DNA from: CAYMAZ01 sp964526285 | GTDB lineage: Bacteria > Bacteroidota > Bacteroidia > Bacteroidales > DTU049 | Assembly: GCA_964526285.1 (NCBI GenBank) | Contig: CAZGIW010000032.1 | Span: 1 to 39,354, forward strand | DNA length: 39,354 bases | Reading direction: 5' to 3' | Shown here: positions 23,749 to 32,216 of the stretch, piece after piece | Layout: every line of letters begins with the position of its first letter | Numbering within the stretch: position 1 is the first letter of the stretch | Made by a program: the position numbers and the translations under genes | The notes under the pieces: generated by a model | Seen by the model: the letters and a program-made list of their open reading frames with translations, nothing else | Told to the model about the DNA's origin: nothing | Database searches by the model: none

Positions 23749-25917
23749 CTATAAAAAATCTTTAAAATATTGAGCTATCTTTTCATGAAGATGCCCCCTG
23801 TTTCCCCAGCCAACATTATGTTCTTCGGTGGGATATACAAAGTAATCAACCTGTTTGCGGCCTTCTATACTTTTTTCAAGAAACATCATACTGTGCTGCC
23901 AAACAACAACAGGATCAACAGCTCCGTGAATAATCAACAAACGACCTTCGAGTTTATCAGCCTTATTCAGCAAACTTGAATGTTCATAACCAGTGGGGTT
24001 ATTTTCGGGTGTGCCCATATAGCGTTCACCATACATAATCTCATAATATTTCCAATCAGTGACAGGGCCTCCGGCAACTCCAACCTTAAAAATATCCGGT
24101 TCATTAAGCATCATGCCTATGGTCATAAACCCTCCGTAGCTCCATCCATGCACTCCAATGCGTGCTGAATCTACATAAGGTAGTGCTTTTAGATAACGTA
24201 TCCCCTCCATTTGGTCTTCAATTTCAACACTACCCATGTTCAGGTGGAGTGCTGTTTCAAATTCAAAACCACGATTGGCAGAACCCCTGTTGTCCAGAGT
24301 AAAAACGATGAAGCCTTCCTGTGCAAGATAGTTTAAAAACAAACCAGCACCACCCAGCCAGCTATTTGTTACTAGTTGTGCATGTGGTCCTCCATAAACA
24401 TATACTATTACAGGATACTTTTTTGTGGCGTCAAAATCTGCAGGTTTTATCATTCTGCAATACAATTCAACACCATCTCTGTTTTGAATGGAAAACACCT
24501 CTGTTGATGGCATGGCATATGATTGAAGGTGGTTTGGATTATCAAGCAGAGTTTCTGTTTTTTTTCCGTTGGTTTCAATTATGTCAATTCTTGAAGCAAT
24601 TTCCAGGCTGCTATATTGGTCAATACAATAATTTCCACTGGTATTGATGCTTCCATAATGTGTTCCGGCATCAGTTGTAATCTTTTGAATGTTATAATTC
24701 TTCAGATTTATTTTATAAACATGTTGCTCAATGGGCGATTCCCTGTTTCCATGAATATACACAAATTGTCCCTTTTCATCAAATCCCAATATTTCAGATA
24801 CCACCCACGAACCGCTGGTTACCTGTTTTATTTGCTTACCACTGGTATTATACAAATATAAATGCATAAACCCGTCTCTCTGACTCATCCATAAAAACCT
24901 GTCATTACTCCCGGGGATAAAATACAGTGGATGAAGAGGCTCAACATATTTGTCTGATTTTTCTTCAAAAAGAGTTCTAACAAAATCTCCGCTCAAGGCA
25001 TCATACATATTGAGCTTGAGATGGTTCTGCCCTCGGTTGAGAAGGCCTATAAACACATATTTTTCATCAGGACTCCATGTAACCGAGGTGAGATATTGCT
25101 CTTTGGGCTCCCCTGTTTTCATAAATACAGTTTTTCCTGAATTAATATCGTATACTCCTAATGTTACATAGTGGCTTGTCATTCCTGCCATGGGATACTT
25201 TTCAGGAACATATTCGGCTACTCTTGCTGTAACATCTACAAGAGGATAGTCGGTTACTTCACTTTCATCCATCCTGTAAAATGCAAGATAGTTTCCTTTG
25301 GGCGACCAAAACGTCCCTTTTTTGATACCAAATTCTTCCCTGTGAACATAGTTGCACATTTTGATTCCTGGTTCGGTTTCGTTTGTTACTGCAATTTCTT
25401 TCCCTTCAACAGCAATGAAAAGATTATTTCCCTTTGTATAGGCCATAATATTATTTTCTGTACAAAAATCCAAAGATTCAGCTTCATCTGTCCATGAATT
25501 GAGTTTTTCCAGATTTTTTTTAGAAACATCGTATGCAAAATACATATTCGCGTGCTGAAATAAAAATATATTTTGGTCTTTCCACTGGGGAAATGGCAAG
25601 CGCGCCATATTACCCAATGATCTGTCAAACTCTGCAACAAAGGGAGCTAAAAGCTTTGAAAGTTCATTTGCAGTCACAATAGTCTCGGTTTTTTTTGAAG
25701 GATATGACGTTCTGTAAAGGGTGCTCATATCTTTGCTGAAAGCGATATCATTGGTTTCTGGAATCCAATCAAGCAACCTGATTCTTTGCGGATACAATGC
25801 AGCATTGGTAGTAATGGAGTAAGGGTCAAGTTTTTTGTTTTGAGCGTAGGTATCAGTATATAAAAAAACAATACTTACACAAACAAACATTAGCAGACTG
25901 AAAAAAGATTTCTTCAT
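23749..25917 (-). CDS. S9 family dipeptidyl peptidase IV-type protein
   Basis: The product has 722 residues. A signal peptide (about 1-25), a DPPIV N-terminal beta-propeller (about 85-440, including FYRMDESEV, the acidic motif that binds the substrate N-terminus) and a C-terminal alpha/beta hydrolase (about 480-722) with Ser593 in GWSYGG, Asp668 in HGAVDPV and His700 in EEHNV. The family removes Xaa-Pro (or similar) dipeptides; prolyl tripeptidyl peptidases share this build, so exact specificity is open. It is periplasmic. The PcrB gene lies 17 bases upstream in the same orientation, so they are co-transcribed. Confidence 0.92.
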   Translation of the reverse strand: MKKSFFSLLMFVCVSIVFLYTDTYAQNKKLDPYSITTNAALYPQRIRLLDWIPETNDIAFSKDMSTLYRTSYPSKKTETIVTANELSKLLAPFVAEFDRSLGNMARLPFPQWKDQNIFLFQHANMYFAYDVSKKNLEKLNSWTDEAESLDFCTENNIMAYTKGNNLFIAVEGKEIAVTNETEPGIKMCNYVHREEFGIKKGTFWSPKGNYLAFYRMDESEVTDYPLVDVTARVAEYVPEKYPMAGMTSHYVTLGVYDINSGKTVFMKTGEPKEQYLTSVTWSPDEKYVFIGLLNRGQNHLKLNMYDALSGDFVRTLFEEKSDKYVEPLHPLYFIPGSNDRFLWMSQRDGFMHLYLYNTSGKQIKQVTSGSWVVSEILGFDEKGQFVYIHGNRESPIEQHVYKINLKNYNIQKITTDAGTHYGSINTSGNYCIDQYSSLEIASRIDIIETNGKKTETLLDNPNHLQSYAMPSTEVFSIQNRDGVELYCRMIKPADFDATKKYPVIVYVYGGPHAQLVTNSWLGGAGLFLNYLAQEGFIVFTLDNRGSANRGFEFETALHLNMGSVEIEDQMEGIRYLKALPYVDSARIGVHGWSYGGFMTIGMMLNEPDIFKVGVAGGPVTDWKYYEIMYGERYMGTPENNPTGYEHSSLLNKADKLEGRLLIIHGAVDPVVVWQHSMMFLEKSIEGRKQVDYFVYPTEEHNVGWGNRGHLHEKIAQYFKDFL

Positions 25918-25934
25918 GGTTGTCGTTTTTGTTG

Positions 25935-26663
25935 TTAAATGATATTTTTAATTTCTCTGATTAGTTCGGGATTGCTTTGTGCGGCATTTCCAATGACGAT
26001 GGCTGTAGCTCCGGCATCCAGAATATCTTTTGCTGTTGCTGCATCCCTGATGCCTCCTCCTGCAATGAGCGGAATATTGATTTCACTGTAAACGGTGCTG
26101 ATAAAGTGATGACTCAGGGCATGTTGTGCTCCACTGCCTGCATCGGCATATATACATTTCATTCCCAGCATTTGACCTGCCAGAGCTGTGCAGGCAGCAA
26201 TTTCAGGCTTGTTGGCAGGAATTGGAAGCGTATTGCTCATATAATGTGCCGTTGTTAAACTTCCTCCGTCTATCAGCATATATCCTGTTGGAATAATTTC
26301 CAAACCGGAATTTTTTAGTGTGGGTGCTGCCAAAACCTGATTGCCAATCAAAAAATCAGGATTTCGGCCAGAAATAAGACTCATAAACAAAATAGCATCT
26401 GCCTGATTATCTATCTGGCGATAGTTTCCGGGAAAAATACAAACAGGGACAGAAGTTCTTTTTTTTACTGACTCTATGGTTTTTCCCATATCTCCTTTTG
26501 TAATCAAACTACCTCCAATGAACACAGCATCTGCTTGATTATTCTCAGGAGTATTAAAAAACATCTCTGCTTTCTGTTCATTAAAATCATCGGGGTCAAT
26601 GAGCAAAAACAACAGTTTTCTGCCAGCCTCATATGATTTGGTTAATTTTTCAAGCAACAACAT
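25935..26663 (-). CDS. Geranylgeranylglyceryl phosphate synthase family (PcrB) protein
   Basis: The product has 242 residues with a TIM-barrel fold. The family joins an isoprenoid diphosphate to glycerol-1-phosphate through an ether bond. Motifs: LLIDPDDF (about 22, Mg and substrate site), FIGGSLITKG (about 50), GYMLIDGGS (about 132), KCIYADAGSGA (about 173) and the phosphate-binding AGGGIRDAATA with AIVIGNAAQ at the C-terminal end. The sequence fits the group II enzymes known from Bacteroidota and some archaea. Chain length and the lipid made cannot be read from sequence. It is the first gene of an operon with the S9 peptidase. Confidence 0.9.
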   Translation of the reverse strand: MLLLEKLTKSYEAGRKLLFLLIDPDDFNEQKAEMFFNTPENNQADAVFIGGSLITKGDMGKTIESVKKRTSVPVCIFPGNYRQIDNQADAILFMSLISGRNPDFLIGNQVLAAPTLKNSGLEIIPTGYMLIDGGSLTTAHYMSNTLPIPANKPEIAACTALAGQMLGMKCIYADAGSGAQHALSHHFISTVYSEINIPLIAGGGIRDAATAKDILDAGATAIVIGNAAQSNPELIREIKNII

Positions 26664-26682
26664 AAACCAATGTTTCAGACAA

Positions 26683-26690
26683 CAAACCTA
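26683..26690 (-). promoter_or_regulatory. -7 box of the PcrB/S9 peptidase operon
   Basis: It reads TAGGTTTG on the minus strand, 19 bases above the ATG at 26663. Confidence 0.5.
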
Positions 26691-26791
26691 CAATTTTTTT
26701 GGGAATTATGATAAAAAACCTATACATCCTCTATCCTGCATGGTTTAATGGAAAAAAAGTGAAATAGCAATATATCCTATGGGGCTACAAA

Positions 26792-27151
26792 TCAGATTGT
26801 TTGCAAAAGTTTAGATAGGCGTTCAAATTCATTTTTAACTTGTTTCATCCCAACAAGGCCACCTGCCGCACCTGATGTTTTTTTGGCAATTTCAAGACGC
26901 ATGTCGCCTCCTTCAATGGGAGAAACAATAACAGCAAACTTGAAGTGTTTAACAAATGCACCGAAAATAATCCTCAATGCCATACTGCCTTTTTCATAAA
27001 CAGCATTGCCAGCACTTCCTTCAATCATTTTATAACCGGCAGTAAGAATTAAGTCATGTACCTTTTTTCCTAAATCTTCTTGTAAAATTCCACCATATTC
27101 AAGAATAATTTTACCTTCAGACAAACTTTCTTTTTTAAAATGCTTTTCCAT
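26792..27151 (-). CDS. Small conserved protein of unknown function
   Basis: The product has 119 residues without a signal peptide or membrane span. An ordered alpha/beta pattern is visible: LILTAGYKMIEGSAGNAVYEKG, ALRIIFGAFVKHFKF, a strand pair and a glycine-rich SGAAGGLVGMKQVKNEF before a C-terminal helix. The pattern resembles small domains found across Firmicutes and Bacteroidota, but I cannot name the family with confidence. The best promoter is 78 bases upstream, giving a long leader. It lies alone, divergent from the thioredoxin-like gene. Confidence 0.65.
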   Translation of the reverse strand: MEKHFKKESLSEGKIILEYGGILQEDLGKKVHDLILTAGYKMIEGSAGNAVYEKGSMALRIIFGAFVKHFKFAVIVSPIEGGDMRLEIAKKTSGAAGGLVGMKQVKNEFERLSKLLQTI

Positions 27152-27228
27152 ATATTGTTCTTGTTTTTTAATGAATAATCAAATAATTGTGTGGTTTATG
27201 ATTTTGATGATATCAAAAATTTCAATTA

Positions 27229-27236
27229 CAAATTTA
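27229..27236 (-). promoter_or_regulatory. -7 box of the 119-residue gene
   Basis: It reads TAAATTTG on the minus strand, 77 bases above the ATG at 27151. The distance is long for this window, so the call is tentative. Confidence 0.35.
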
Positions 27237-27278
27237 CACTTTTTCCAAACACAATTGGCTTTTTGGAAAAAAAACCTG

Positions 27279-27286
27279 TAATTTTG
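27279..27286 (+). promoter_or_regulatory. -7 box of the thioredoxin-like/meaB unit
   Basis: This is TAATTTTG, 16 bases before the ATG at 27303. A TTG at 27255-27257 has suitable -33 spacing. Confidence 0.6.
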
Positions 27287-27302
27287 CATAAAACAGACAA
27301 AA

Positions 27303-27812
27303 ATGAGCAAAACGTTTATTTTAATTCTTATGATGGGGCTATATATCTCTTCTTTCGGACAGGAAAAAAACAAAATAATTTTTGATGAAAAAGCACAAAG
27401 AGAGGTAATACAGGGCTACTGCGATGCAGATGGACTAAAAAACACTGTGTGGTCAGAAATATATGAAGGCATGTATGATACCTATCAGCCTCAGATGGAA
27501 ATTTTGTTTCAGCTTATTCCACTCATGCAAAACATTGAAATTGTGGTTACGCTGGGGACCTGGTGTGGAGACAGCAAACAACATGTGCCTGTATTTATAA
27601 GGATACTTGACGAGATGCAGTTTGATAAATCAAAACTGAATATGATTGGGCTGGACAGAAATTTCGACAGCGGTGAAATGGGAATGAGGCCATGGGATAC
27701 AGAGAAAGTTCCAACTTTTATTTTTTTCTCCGGAGAAAAGGAACTTGGACGAATTATTGAAACACCTGAAGGAAGTCTTGAGGAGCATATGGCAAAAATT
27801 ATGGGCTTGTGA
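27303..27812 (+). CDS. Thioredoxin-like protein with a WCGDS site
   Basis: The product has 169 residues. A signal peptide (about 1-19) is followed by a thioredoxin fold (about 65-165): strand IEIVVTLGTW, the active site WCGDS (Cys88, with Ser91 replacing the second Cys) and the cis-Pro loop KVPTFIFF. A single active-site cysteine suggests a monothiol role rather than a full dithiol oxidoreductase. The other cysteine, Cys40, lies before the fold. The product is probably periplasmic. Its stop codon overlaps the meaB start by one base (TGATG), so the two are translationally coupled even though one product is exported and the other is cytoplasmic. Confidence 0.78.
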   Translation: MSKTFILILMMGLYISSFGQEKNKIIFDEKAQREVIQGYCDADGLKNTVWSEIYEGMYDTYQPQMEILFQLIPLMQNIEIVVTLGTWCGDSKQHVPVFIRILDEMQFDKSKLNMIGLDRNFDSGEMGMRPWDTEKVPTFIFFSGEKELGRIIETPEGSLEEHMAKIMGL

Positions 27813-28909
27813 TGAAAAAGAGAGACAAACAAAAACCACCTGAAACCGCATTGCATATAATGGCTGGTATTGAACAACCTTCTCAGGTCAATGAAGAACT
27901 ACTTGCTCAATTAAAAAGCAAAAAGATTTCTACTGATGTTGATATTGATGGTTTATATTCAGGTATTGTGAGTGGTGACAGGGTTTTGCTGAGCAAAGCC
28001 ATCACGTTGGCAGAAAGCAATCTTGAAAAACACCAGGAAGCAGCACGATTACTTGTTGATCGTTGTTTGCCGCTTGCAGGCAAATCACTGAGAATTGGTG
28101 TAACAGGAGTGCCGGGAGTTGGGAAAAGTACATTTATTGAGGCAATGGGAGTGTTTCTCATTGAGAAAGGTCATAAAATTGCAGTTCTTGCAGTTGATCC
28201 AAGCAGTGAGCGATCAAAGGGAAGTATTTTGGGAGATAAAACACGTATGGAAATTTTGTCAGCTCAGGACAAAGCATTTATCAGGCCTTCTCCTTCGGCA
28301 GGCACTTTGGGTGGTGTGACACGTAAGACCAGAGAAACAATTATTTTGTGTGAAGCTGCCGGATATGATATTGTTTTTGTTGAAACAGTTGGAGTGGGAC
28401 AGTCCGAAGTGCTGGTGAAAAGCATGGTTGATTTTTTTCTGCTGCTTGTGCTTGCAGGAGCAGGTGATGAGCTACAGGGAATCAAGCGCGGAATTATGGA
28501 AATGGCAGATTCCATTGTGATAAACAAAGCCGATGAAGATAATTTGTTGAAAGCGCAATCAAAAATCACAACTTATGAACATGCCCTGCATTATTTTCCT
28601 GCATCAGATTCAGGATGGATGCCAAAAGTAATTGATTGTTCTTCAATAACAGGCTATCATATTCCTGAAGTTTGGAAAATAATCAGTGAGTATTTGGTAT
28701 TGGCAAAGGAAAACAGTTTTTTTGAGCAAAATCGCAAGGAACAGGAAGTAAAACGAATGTATCAGACCATAGAAGAGGTTCTGCTCAGTGAATTCTATCA
28801 ACACCCTGAAATTATACCATTGCTCAAAGATTTTGAAACATTGATTCGGCTTAAAAAATTATCCCCTTATCAGGCTGCAGGAGAGCTGATTAAAAGACAT
28901 AAAAAATAA
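27812..28909 (+). CDS. meaB: Methylmalonyl Co-A mutase-associated GTPase MeaB
   Basis: This 365-residue G3E-type GTPase protects and reloads the B12-dependent methylmalonyl-CoA mutase. It has the Walker A GVPGVGKST (99-107), VLAVDPSSERSKGSILGDKTRM after it, the Walker B/switch region FVETVGVGQSEV and the base-specificity motif NKAD. Length and motif order match MeaB/ArgK. The ATG at 27812 overlaps the previous stop; a GTG one codon upstream is also open. The mutase itself is not in this window. Presence of MeaB implies a methylmalonyl-CoA (propionate) pathway in the organism. Confidence 0.94.
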   Translation: MKKRDKQKPPETALHIMAGIEQPSQVNEELLAQLKSKKISTDVDIDGLYSGIVSGDRVLLSKAITLAESNLEKHQEAARLLVDRCLPLAGKSLRIGVTGVPGVGKSTFIEAMGVFLIEKGHKIAVLAVDPSSERSKGSILGDKTRMEILSAQDKAFIRPSPSAGTLGGVTRKTRETIILCEAAGYDIVFVETVGVGQSEVLVKSMVDFFLLLVLAGAGDELQGIKRGIMEMADSIVINKADEDNLLKAQSKITTYEHALHYFPASDSGWMPKVIDCSSITGYHIPEVWKIISEYLVLAKENSFFEQNRKEQEVKRMYQTIEEVLLSEFYQHPEIIPLLKDFETLIRLKKLSPYQAAGELIKRHKK

Positions 28910-28916
28910 TTGTCCA

Positions 28917-30539
28917 CTATTGTCCTTCGATGGACATAATTGCTGCTTTCAGCACATCATCAGCGTCTTTTATAATCGGATAATAACATTCATATCCATA
29001 TAAGTTACGACCTATATTCGCCTTGAGATGAGTAGAAATAAATTTTTTCTCGTCTGCATTCACTTTGATATTGCTTATGTTCTGTTTTGATTTGTTGTTC
29101 TGACCAACAAAGCTCACATATTGGTTCCATATGTTTTCAGTAATAATAAAACCAGAAATAAATCTATCCTCATTGGCAAAAGTCGTATTGAGTTTTTGTC
29201 GGTTTTTGTCAGCATATTCAAAACTGAACTGAAAAATCATTGATAAAAATACATTGAGAGAATCATTTTTATATATGCCCGGATATGGAACATGAATGTC
29301 AGGGGTAATTCCACCACCCCCATAGACAATTTTACCACTTTTCGTTCTGAATTCAATAGAATCCTGAGGGGCATTATCATTTCCTGTGGTGAATTCATCC
29401 ATAACCCTGTTATAGAATTCATCATAATATGCTTCAATTCCCTTATCATATGTTCTCTGTATGGATCTTCCCACGGGAGTATAATATCTTGCCACAGTTA
29501 ATCTGATTGCTGAACCGTCTCTAAATGGCAGTTGTTCCTGCACCAGCCCTTTTCCGAAAGTGCGTCTTCCAATAACCACGCCTCTGTCATTGTCTTGCAC
29601 AGCTCCTGCTACAATTTCGCTTGCTGAAGCTGAAAACTCATCAACAAGTATTGCCAGTTTCCCGTTTTTGAACAAACCATGACGTGTGGAATATGAGTCT
29701 TTTCTTGCCCTGTGTAAACCCTCAGTATAAACCAGCAGCACGCCTTTGTCAAAAAACTGATCTGCAATTTCAATACTTGCATCCAGAGAGCCACCTCCGT
29801 TACCTCTCAGATCAAAAATAAGATTTTTCATTCCCTGTGATATTAATTTGTTCAGTGCATCAACAAATTCTGCCCCTGAATTGAAATTAAAGTTTGAAAG
29901 TTTGATATATCCTGTTTCTTCTGTTATCATTCCTGCATAATCAATACTATATGTTGGAATCACGTCTCTGGTTATTGTAAAATACAACAGTGTGTTCATT
30001 CCGCTTCTTTTAATGCCCAGGGTCACCTTTGTTCCTTTTTTTCCCTTGAGCAATTTCATAACTTCATTATTGGTTATTCCGGTTCCTGCAATGTTTTCAC
30101 CTTCAACTTCAATAATACGGTCGCCTGCTTTCAATCCCATAATTTCTGAGGGTCCATTGGCAATGGTTTGTATCACAAGCACAGTGTCTTTCTCAATGCG
30201 AAACTGAATACCAATTCCTTCAAAATTTCCAGTCATTTGTTCATTAACAAGAGCAAACTCTTCAAGAGAAATATATGTTGAATGTGGGTCAAGATGCAGT
30301 AATATGCTTGATAAAGCATCCTCAACCAATGCTGTAAATTCAACAGAATCCACATAGTTTTCTTCAATATATTTGAAAATATCTGATATTTTTTCAAGCT
30401 GACCCTGAGATTCGGATTTTGGTTTAAACAGAGCATTCTCACCCTGAGAAAAATAAACACCCAACCAAAGTCCTGCCACAAGTGTCAGAGAATAAAAAAT
30501 ATAATGATATTTTGATGAAAAGAATGGTGAATTACTCAT
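28917..30539 (-). CDS. S41 family C-terminal processing peptidase
   Basis: This 540-residue envelope protease has one N-terminal membrane anchor (about 12-30), an S41 N-terminal helical region, a PDZ domain (about 105-180: GNFEGIGIQF, GLKAGDRIIEVEG) and the protease core (about 200-385) with DLRGNGGG, the nucleophile in SASASE (probably Ser305) and Lys330 in TFGKGLVQ. The roughly 150-residue C-terminal extension (YDKGIEAYYDEFYNRV onward) is typical of Bacteroidota CtpA-like proteins. It probably trims periplasmic proteins at their C-termini. Its stop lies 7 bases from the meaB stop; its promoter is divergent from lysC. Confidence 0.93.
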   Translation of the reverse strand: MSNSPFFSSKYHYIFYSLTLVAGLWLGVYFSQGENALFKPKSESQGQLEKISDIFKYIEENYVDSVEFTALVEDALSSILLHLDPHSTYISLEEFALVNEQMTGNFEGIGIQFRIEKDTVLVIQTIANGPSEIMGLKAGDRIIEVEGENIAGTGITNNEVMKLLKGKKGTKVTLGIKRSGMNTLLYFTITRDVIPTYSIDYAGMITEETGYIKLSNFNFNSGAEFVDALNKLISQGMKNLIFDLRGNGGGSLDASIEIADQFFDKGVLLVYTEGLHRARKDSYSTRHGLFKNGKLAILVDEFSASASEIVAGAVQDNDRGVVIGRRTFGKGLVQEQLPFRDGSAIRLTVARYYTPVGRSIQRTYDKGIEAYYDEFYNRVMDEFTTGNDNAPQDSIEFRTKSGKIVYGGGGITPDIHVPYPGIYKNDSLNVFLSMIFQFSFEYADKNRQKLNTTFANEDRFISGFIITENIWNQYVSFVGQNNKSKQNISNIKVNADEKKFISTHLKANIGRNLYGYECYYPIIKDADDVLKAAIMSIEGQ

Positions 30540-30555
30540 ATATGAAGATTTTGCA

Positions 30556-30563
30556 CAAAATTA
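30556..30563 (-). promoter_or_regulatory. -7 box of the S41 peptidase gene
   Basis: It reads TAATTTTG on the minus strand, 16 bases above the ATG at 30539. Confidence 0.6.
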
Positions 30564-30662
30564 CAAAAAATGTCTGTGCTTTAATACGATGTCCATGCTG
30601 TGTAATTTCTTATTCCGGGCCTTATTCATAATCTTCTGTTATTATTACATTTATCTTTTCAT

Positions 30663-30670
30663 TATTTTTG
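30663..30670 (+). promoter_or_regulatory. -7 box of the aspartate kinase gene
   Basis: This is TATTTTTG, 16 bases before the ATG at 30687. Confidence 0.6.
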
Positions 30671-30686
30671 CAGAAAATAATTGCTG

Positions 30687-31976
30687 ATGATCAGAGTTTT
30701 TAAATTTGGTGGGGCATGTTTAAAAGATGCTGCAGCCATCAAAAATGCAGCTAATATAATTAACAAAACAATTGATGATAGTCCTCTGGTTCTTGTGGTT
30801 TCTGCAATGGGAAAAATGACAAATGCTTTTGAGCAATTACATAAAAACTGGCTTGAAGGAAAAAACACAAGTGCAGATATTGAACATATCATTACTTTTC
30901 ATCAGGATATCCTGCAGGATTTGTTTGATGAATCTGATTTTATTCAAGAACAGTTTCATCAGATAATTGAAAAGATTGTGCAATTGCTTCAAAAATCAAC
31001 CGGAACAACATATTCATTTGACCAGTCATATGATTTGCTGGTTCCATACGGGGAGCTGATTTCTTCTTTGATTGTTCACGAATTTTTAAAAAAACAGGGA
31101 TTTCATTCACATTCTGTTCATGCTCCTTCTCATATTTTTGCCGATGATACATGGAGAGAAGGTCGCATCAACTGGGAAAAAACTGTGAGTCAAATTAAAC
31201 AGGAAATTCTGCCAATTCTCAGCAGTGACGATAAATCAGTTATTGTTAGTCAGGGTTTTATTGCAGCATCTGCTTCAACCCAAATGATTACACTTGGAAG
31301 AGAAGGAAGTGACTTTACAGCTTCAATTTATGCATATGCTCTTGATGCAGAAAGCGTTACCATATGGAAAGATGTACAGGGAATTTATAATGCCGACCCA
31401 AAAAGTTTTGAGGAAGTTACCCTCATTCCAAGCCTTTCCTATCATGAAGCAGTTGAACTGGCCTATTACGGACAATCAGTTATTCATCCCAAAACAATAA
31501 AACCGTTACAGAACAAAAAAATTCCATTACATATCAGATCCTTTGTGGACATTAATTTGCCCGGAAGCATAATCAGCTCCGACAGCTCTCACGACACAGA
31601 TATCCCGTGTTTTATTTTGAAAAAAAATCAGGTTTTGATTTCTGTTTCCCCAAAAGATTTTGCTTTTATTAATGAACAGAATTTAGGAGAAATCACAGCG
31701 TGTCTTGCTGAAATAAGAGTAAGGATGAATGTAATGCAAAACAGCGCCATTAGTTTTTCCTTTTGTGCAGATTATAATGATTTCAAACTCACTCATCTGA
31801 CAAAAAAGTTGGCAAACAAATATTTTGTCAAATACAATAACGGGCTTGAACTCATTACAATCAGAAACTACAATGACAAGATTATCTCGAAGCTAACAAA
31901 AGGAAAGAAAATTCTTCTTGAACAAAAATCCAGATCTACAGCACAGCTTGTAACTGCTCAGCACAACTTTTTATAA
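30687..31976 (+). CDS. Aspartate kinase
   Basis: The enzyme phosphorylates aspartate, the first step to Lys, Thr, Met and diaminopimelate. The product has 429 residues and is monofunctional (no homoserine dehydrogenase domain). The N-terminal kinase domain (about 1-280) opens with VFKFGGACLKD, the nucleotide-binding motif usually KFGGTS, and contains ITLGREGSDFTAS and VTIWKDVQGIYNADP. The C-terminal ACT region (about 300-429) should bind the regulatory amino acid; it is less clear than usual. The open frame starts two codons earlier with a TTG, but the ATG at 30687 is better placed. The gene is monocistronic and is followed by a repeat-like gap. Confidence 0.92.
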   Translation: MIRVFKFGGACLKDAAAIKNAANIINKTIDDSPLVLVVSAMGKMTNAFEQLHKNWLEGKNTSADIEHIITFHQDILQDLFDESDFIQEQFHQIIEKIVQLLQKSTGTTYSFDQSYDLLVPYGELISSLIVHEFLKKQGFHSHSVHAPSHIFADDTWREGRINWEKTVSQIKQEILPILSSDDKSVIVSQGFIAASASTQMITLGREGSDFTASIYAYALDAESVTIWKDVQGIYNADPKSFEEVTLIPSLSYHEAVELAYYGQSVIHPKTIKPLQNKKIPLHIRSFVDINLPGSIISSDSSHDTDIPCFILKKNQVLISVSPKDFAFINEQNLGEITACLAEIRVRMNVMQNSAISFSFCADYNDFKLTHLTKKLANKYFVKYNNGLELITIRNYNDKIISKLTKGKKILLEQKSRSTAQLVTAQHNFL

Positions 31977-32110
31977 GCCACGAATACTTCGATACTTCGA
32001 CGATGCTCAGTACGAGCAAGCTCAGTACAAGTACCCGAATAAACACGAATAATTCCTTTGGTTCTGCAACCAATGGCTTTTGTATTGCTTAGTGCAACAT
32101 ATTCGTGGCT
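31976..32110. repeat. Intergenic repeat-like element with 11-bp inverted ends
   Basis: The ends AGCCACGAATA (31976-31986) and TATTCGTGGCT (32100-32110) are perfect inverted repeats. Inside are short internal repeats (CTTCGATA/CTTCGACGA, GCTCAGTAC and GCTCAGTAC, AAACACGAATAATT). The left end overlaps the last base of the aspartate kinase stop codon. Similar words occur at 37981-38119. No ORF is inside. It could be a palindromic extragenic repeat or a degraded miniature mobile element. Confidence 0.6.
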
Positions 32111-32189
32111 AATAAACTACGATATTTTTTAATGTTGAGCAGTTAAAAAAATTAATACTTAATTTAAAACCAATGATGTTAATTTTTTA

Positions 32190-32197
32190 TATGTTTG
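32190..32197 (+). promoter_or_regulatory. -7 box of the histidine kinase gene
   Basis: This is TATGTTTG, 19 bases before the ATG at 32217. Confidence 0.6.
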
Positions 32198-32216
32198 CAA
32201 CTTCAAAAAAAATTAT

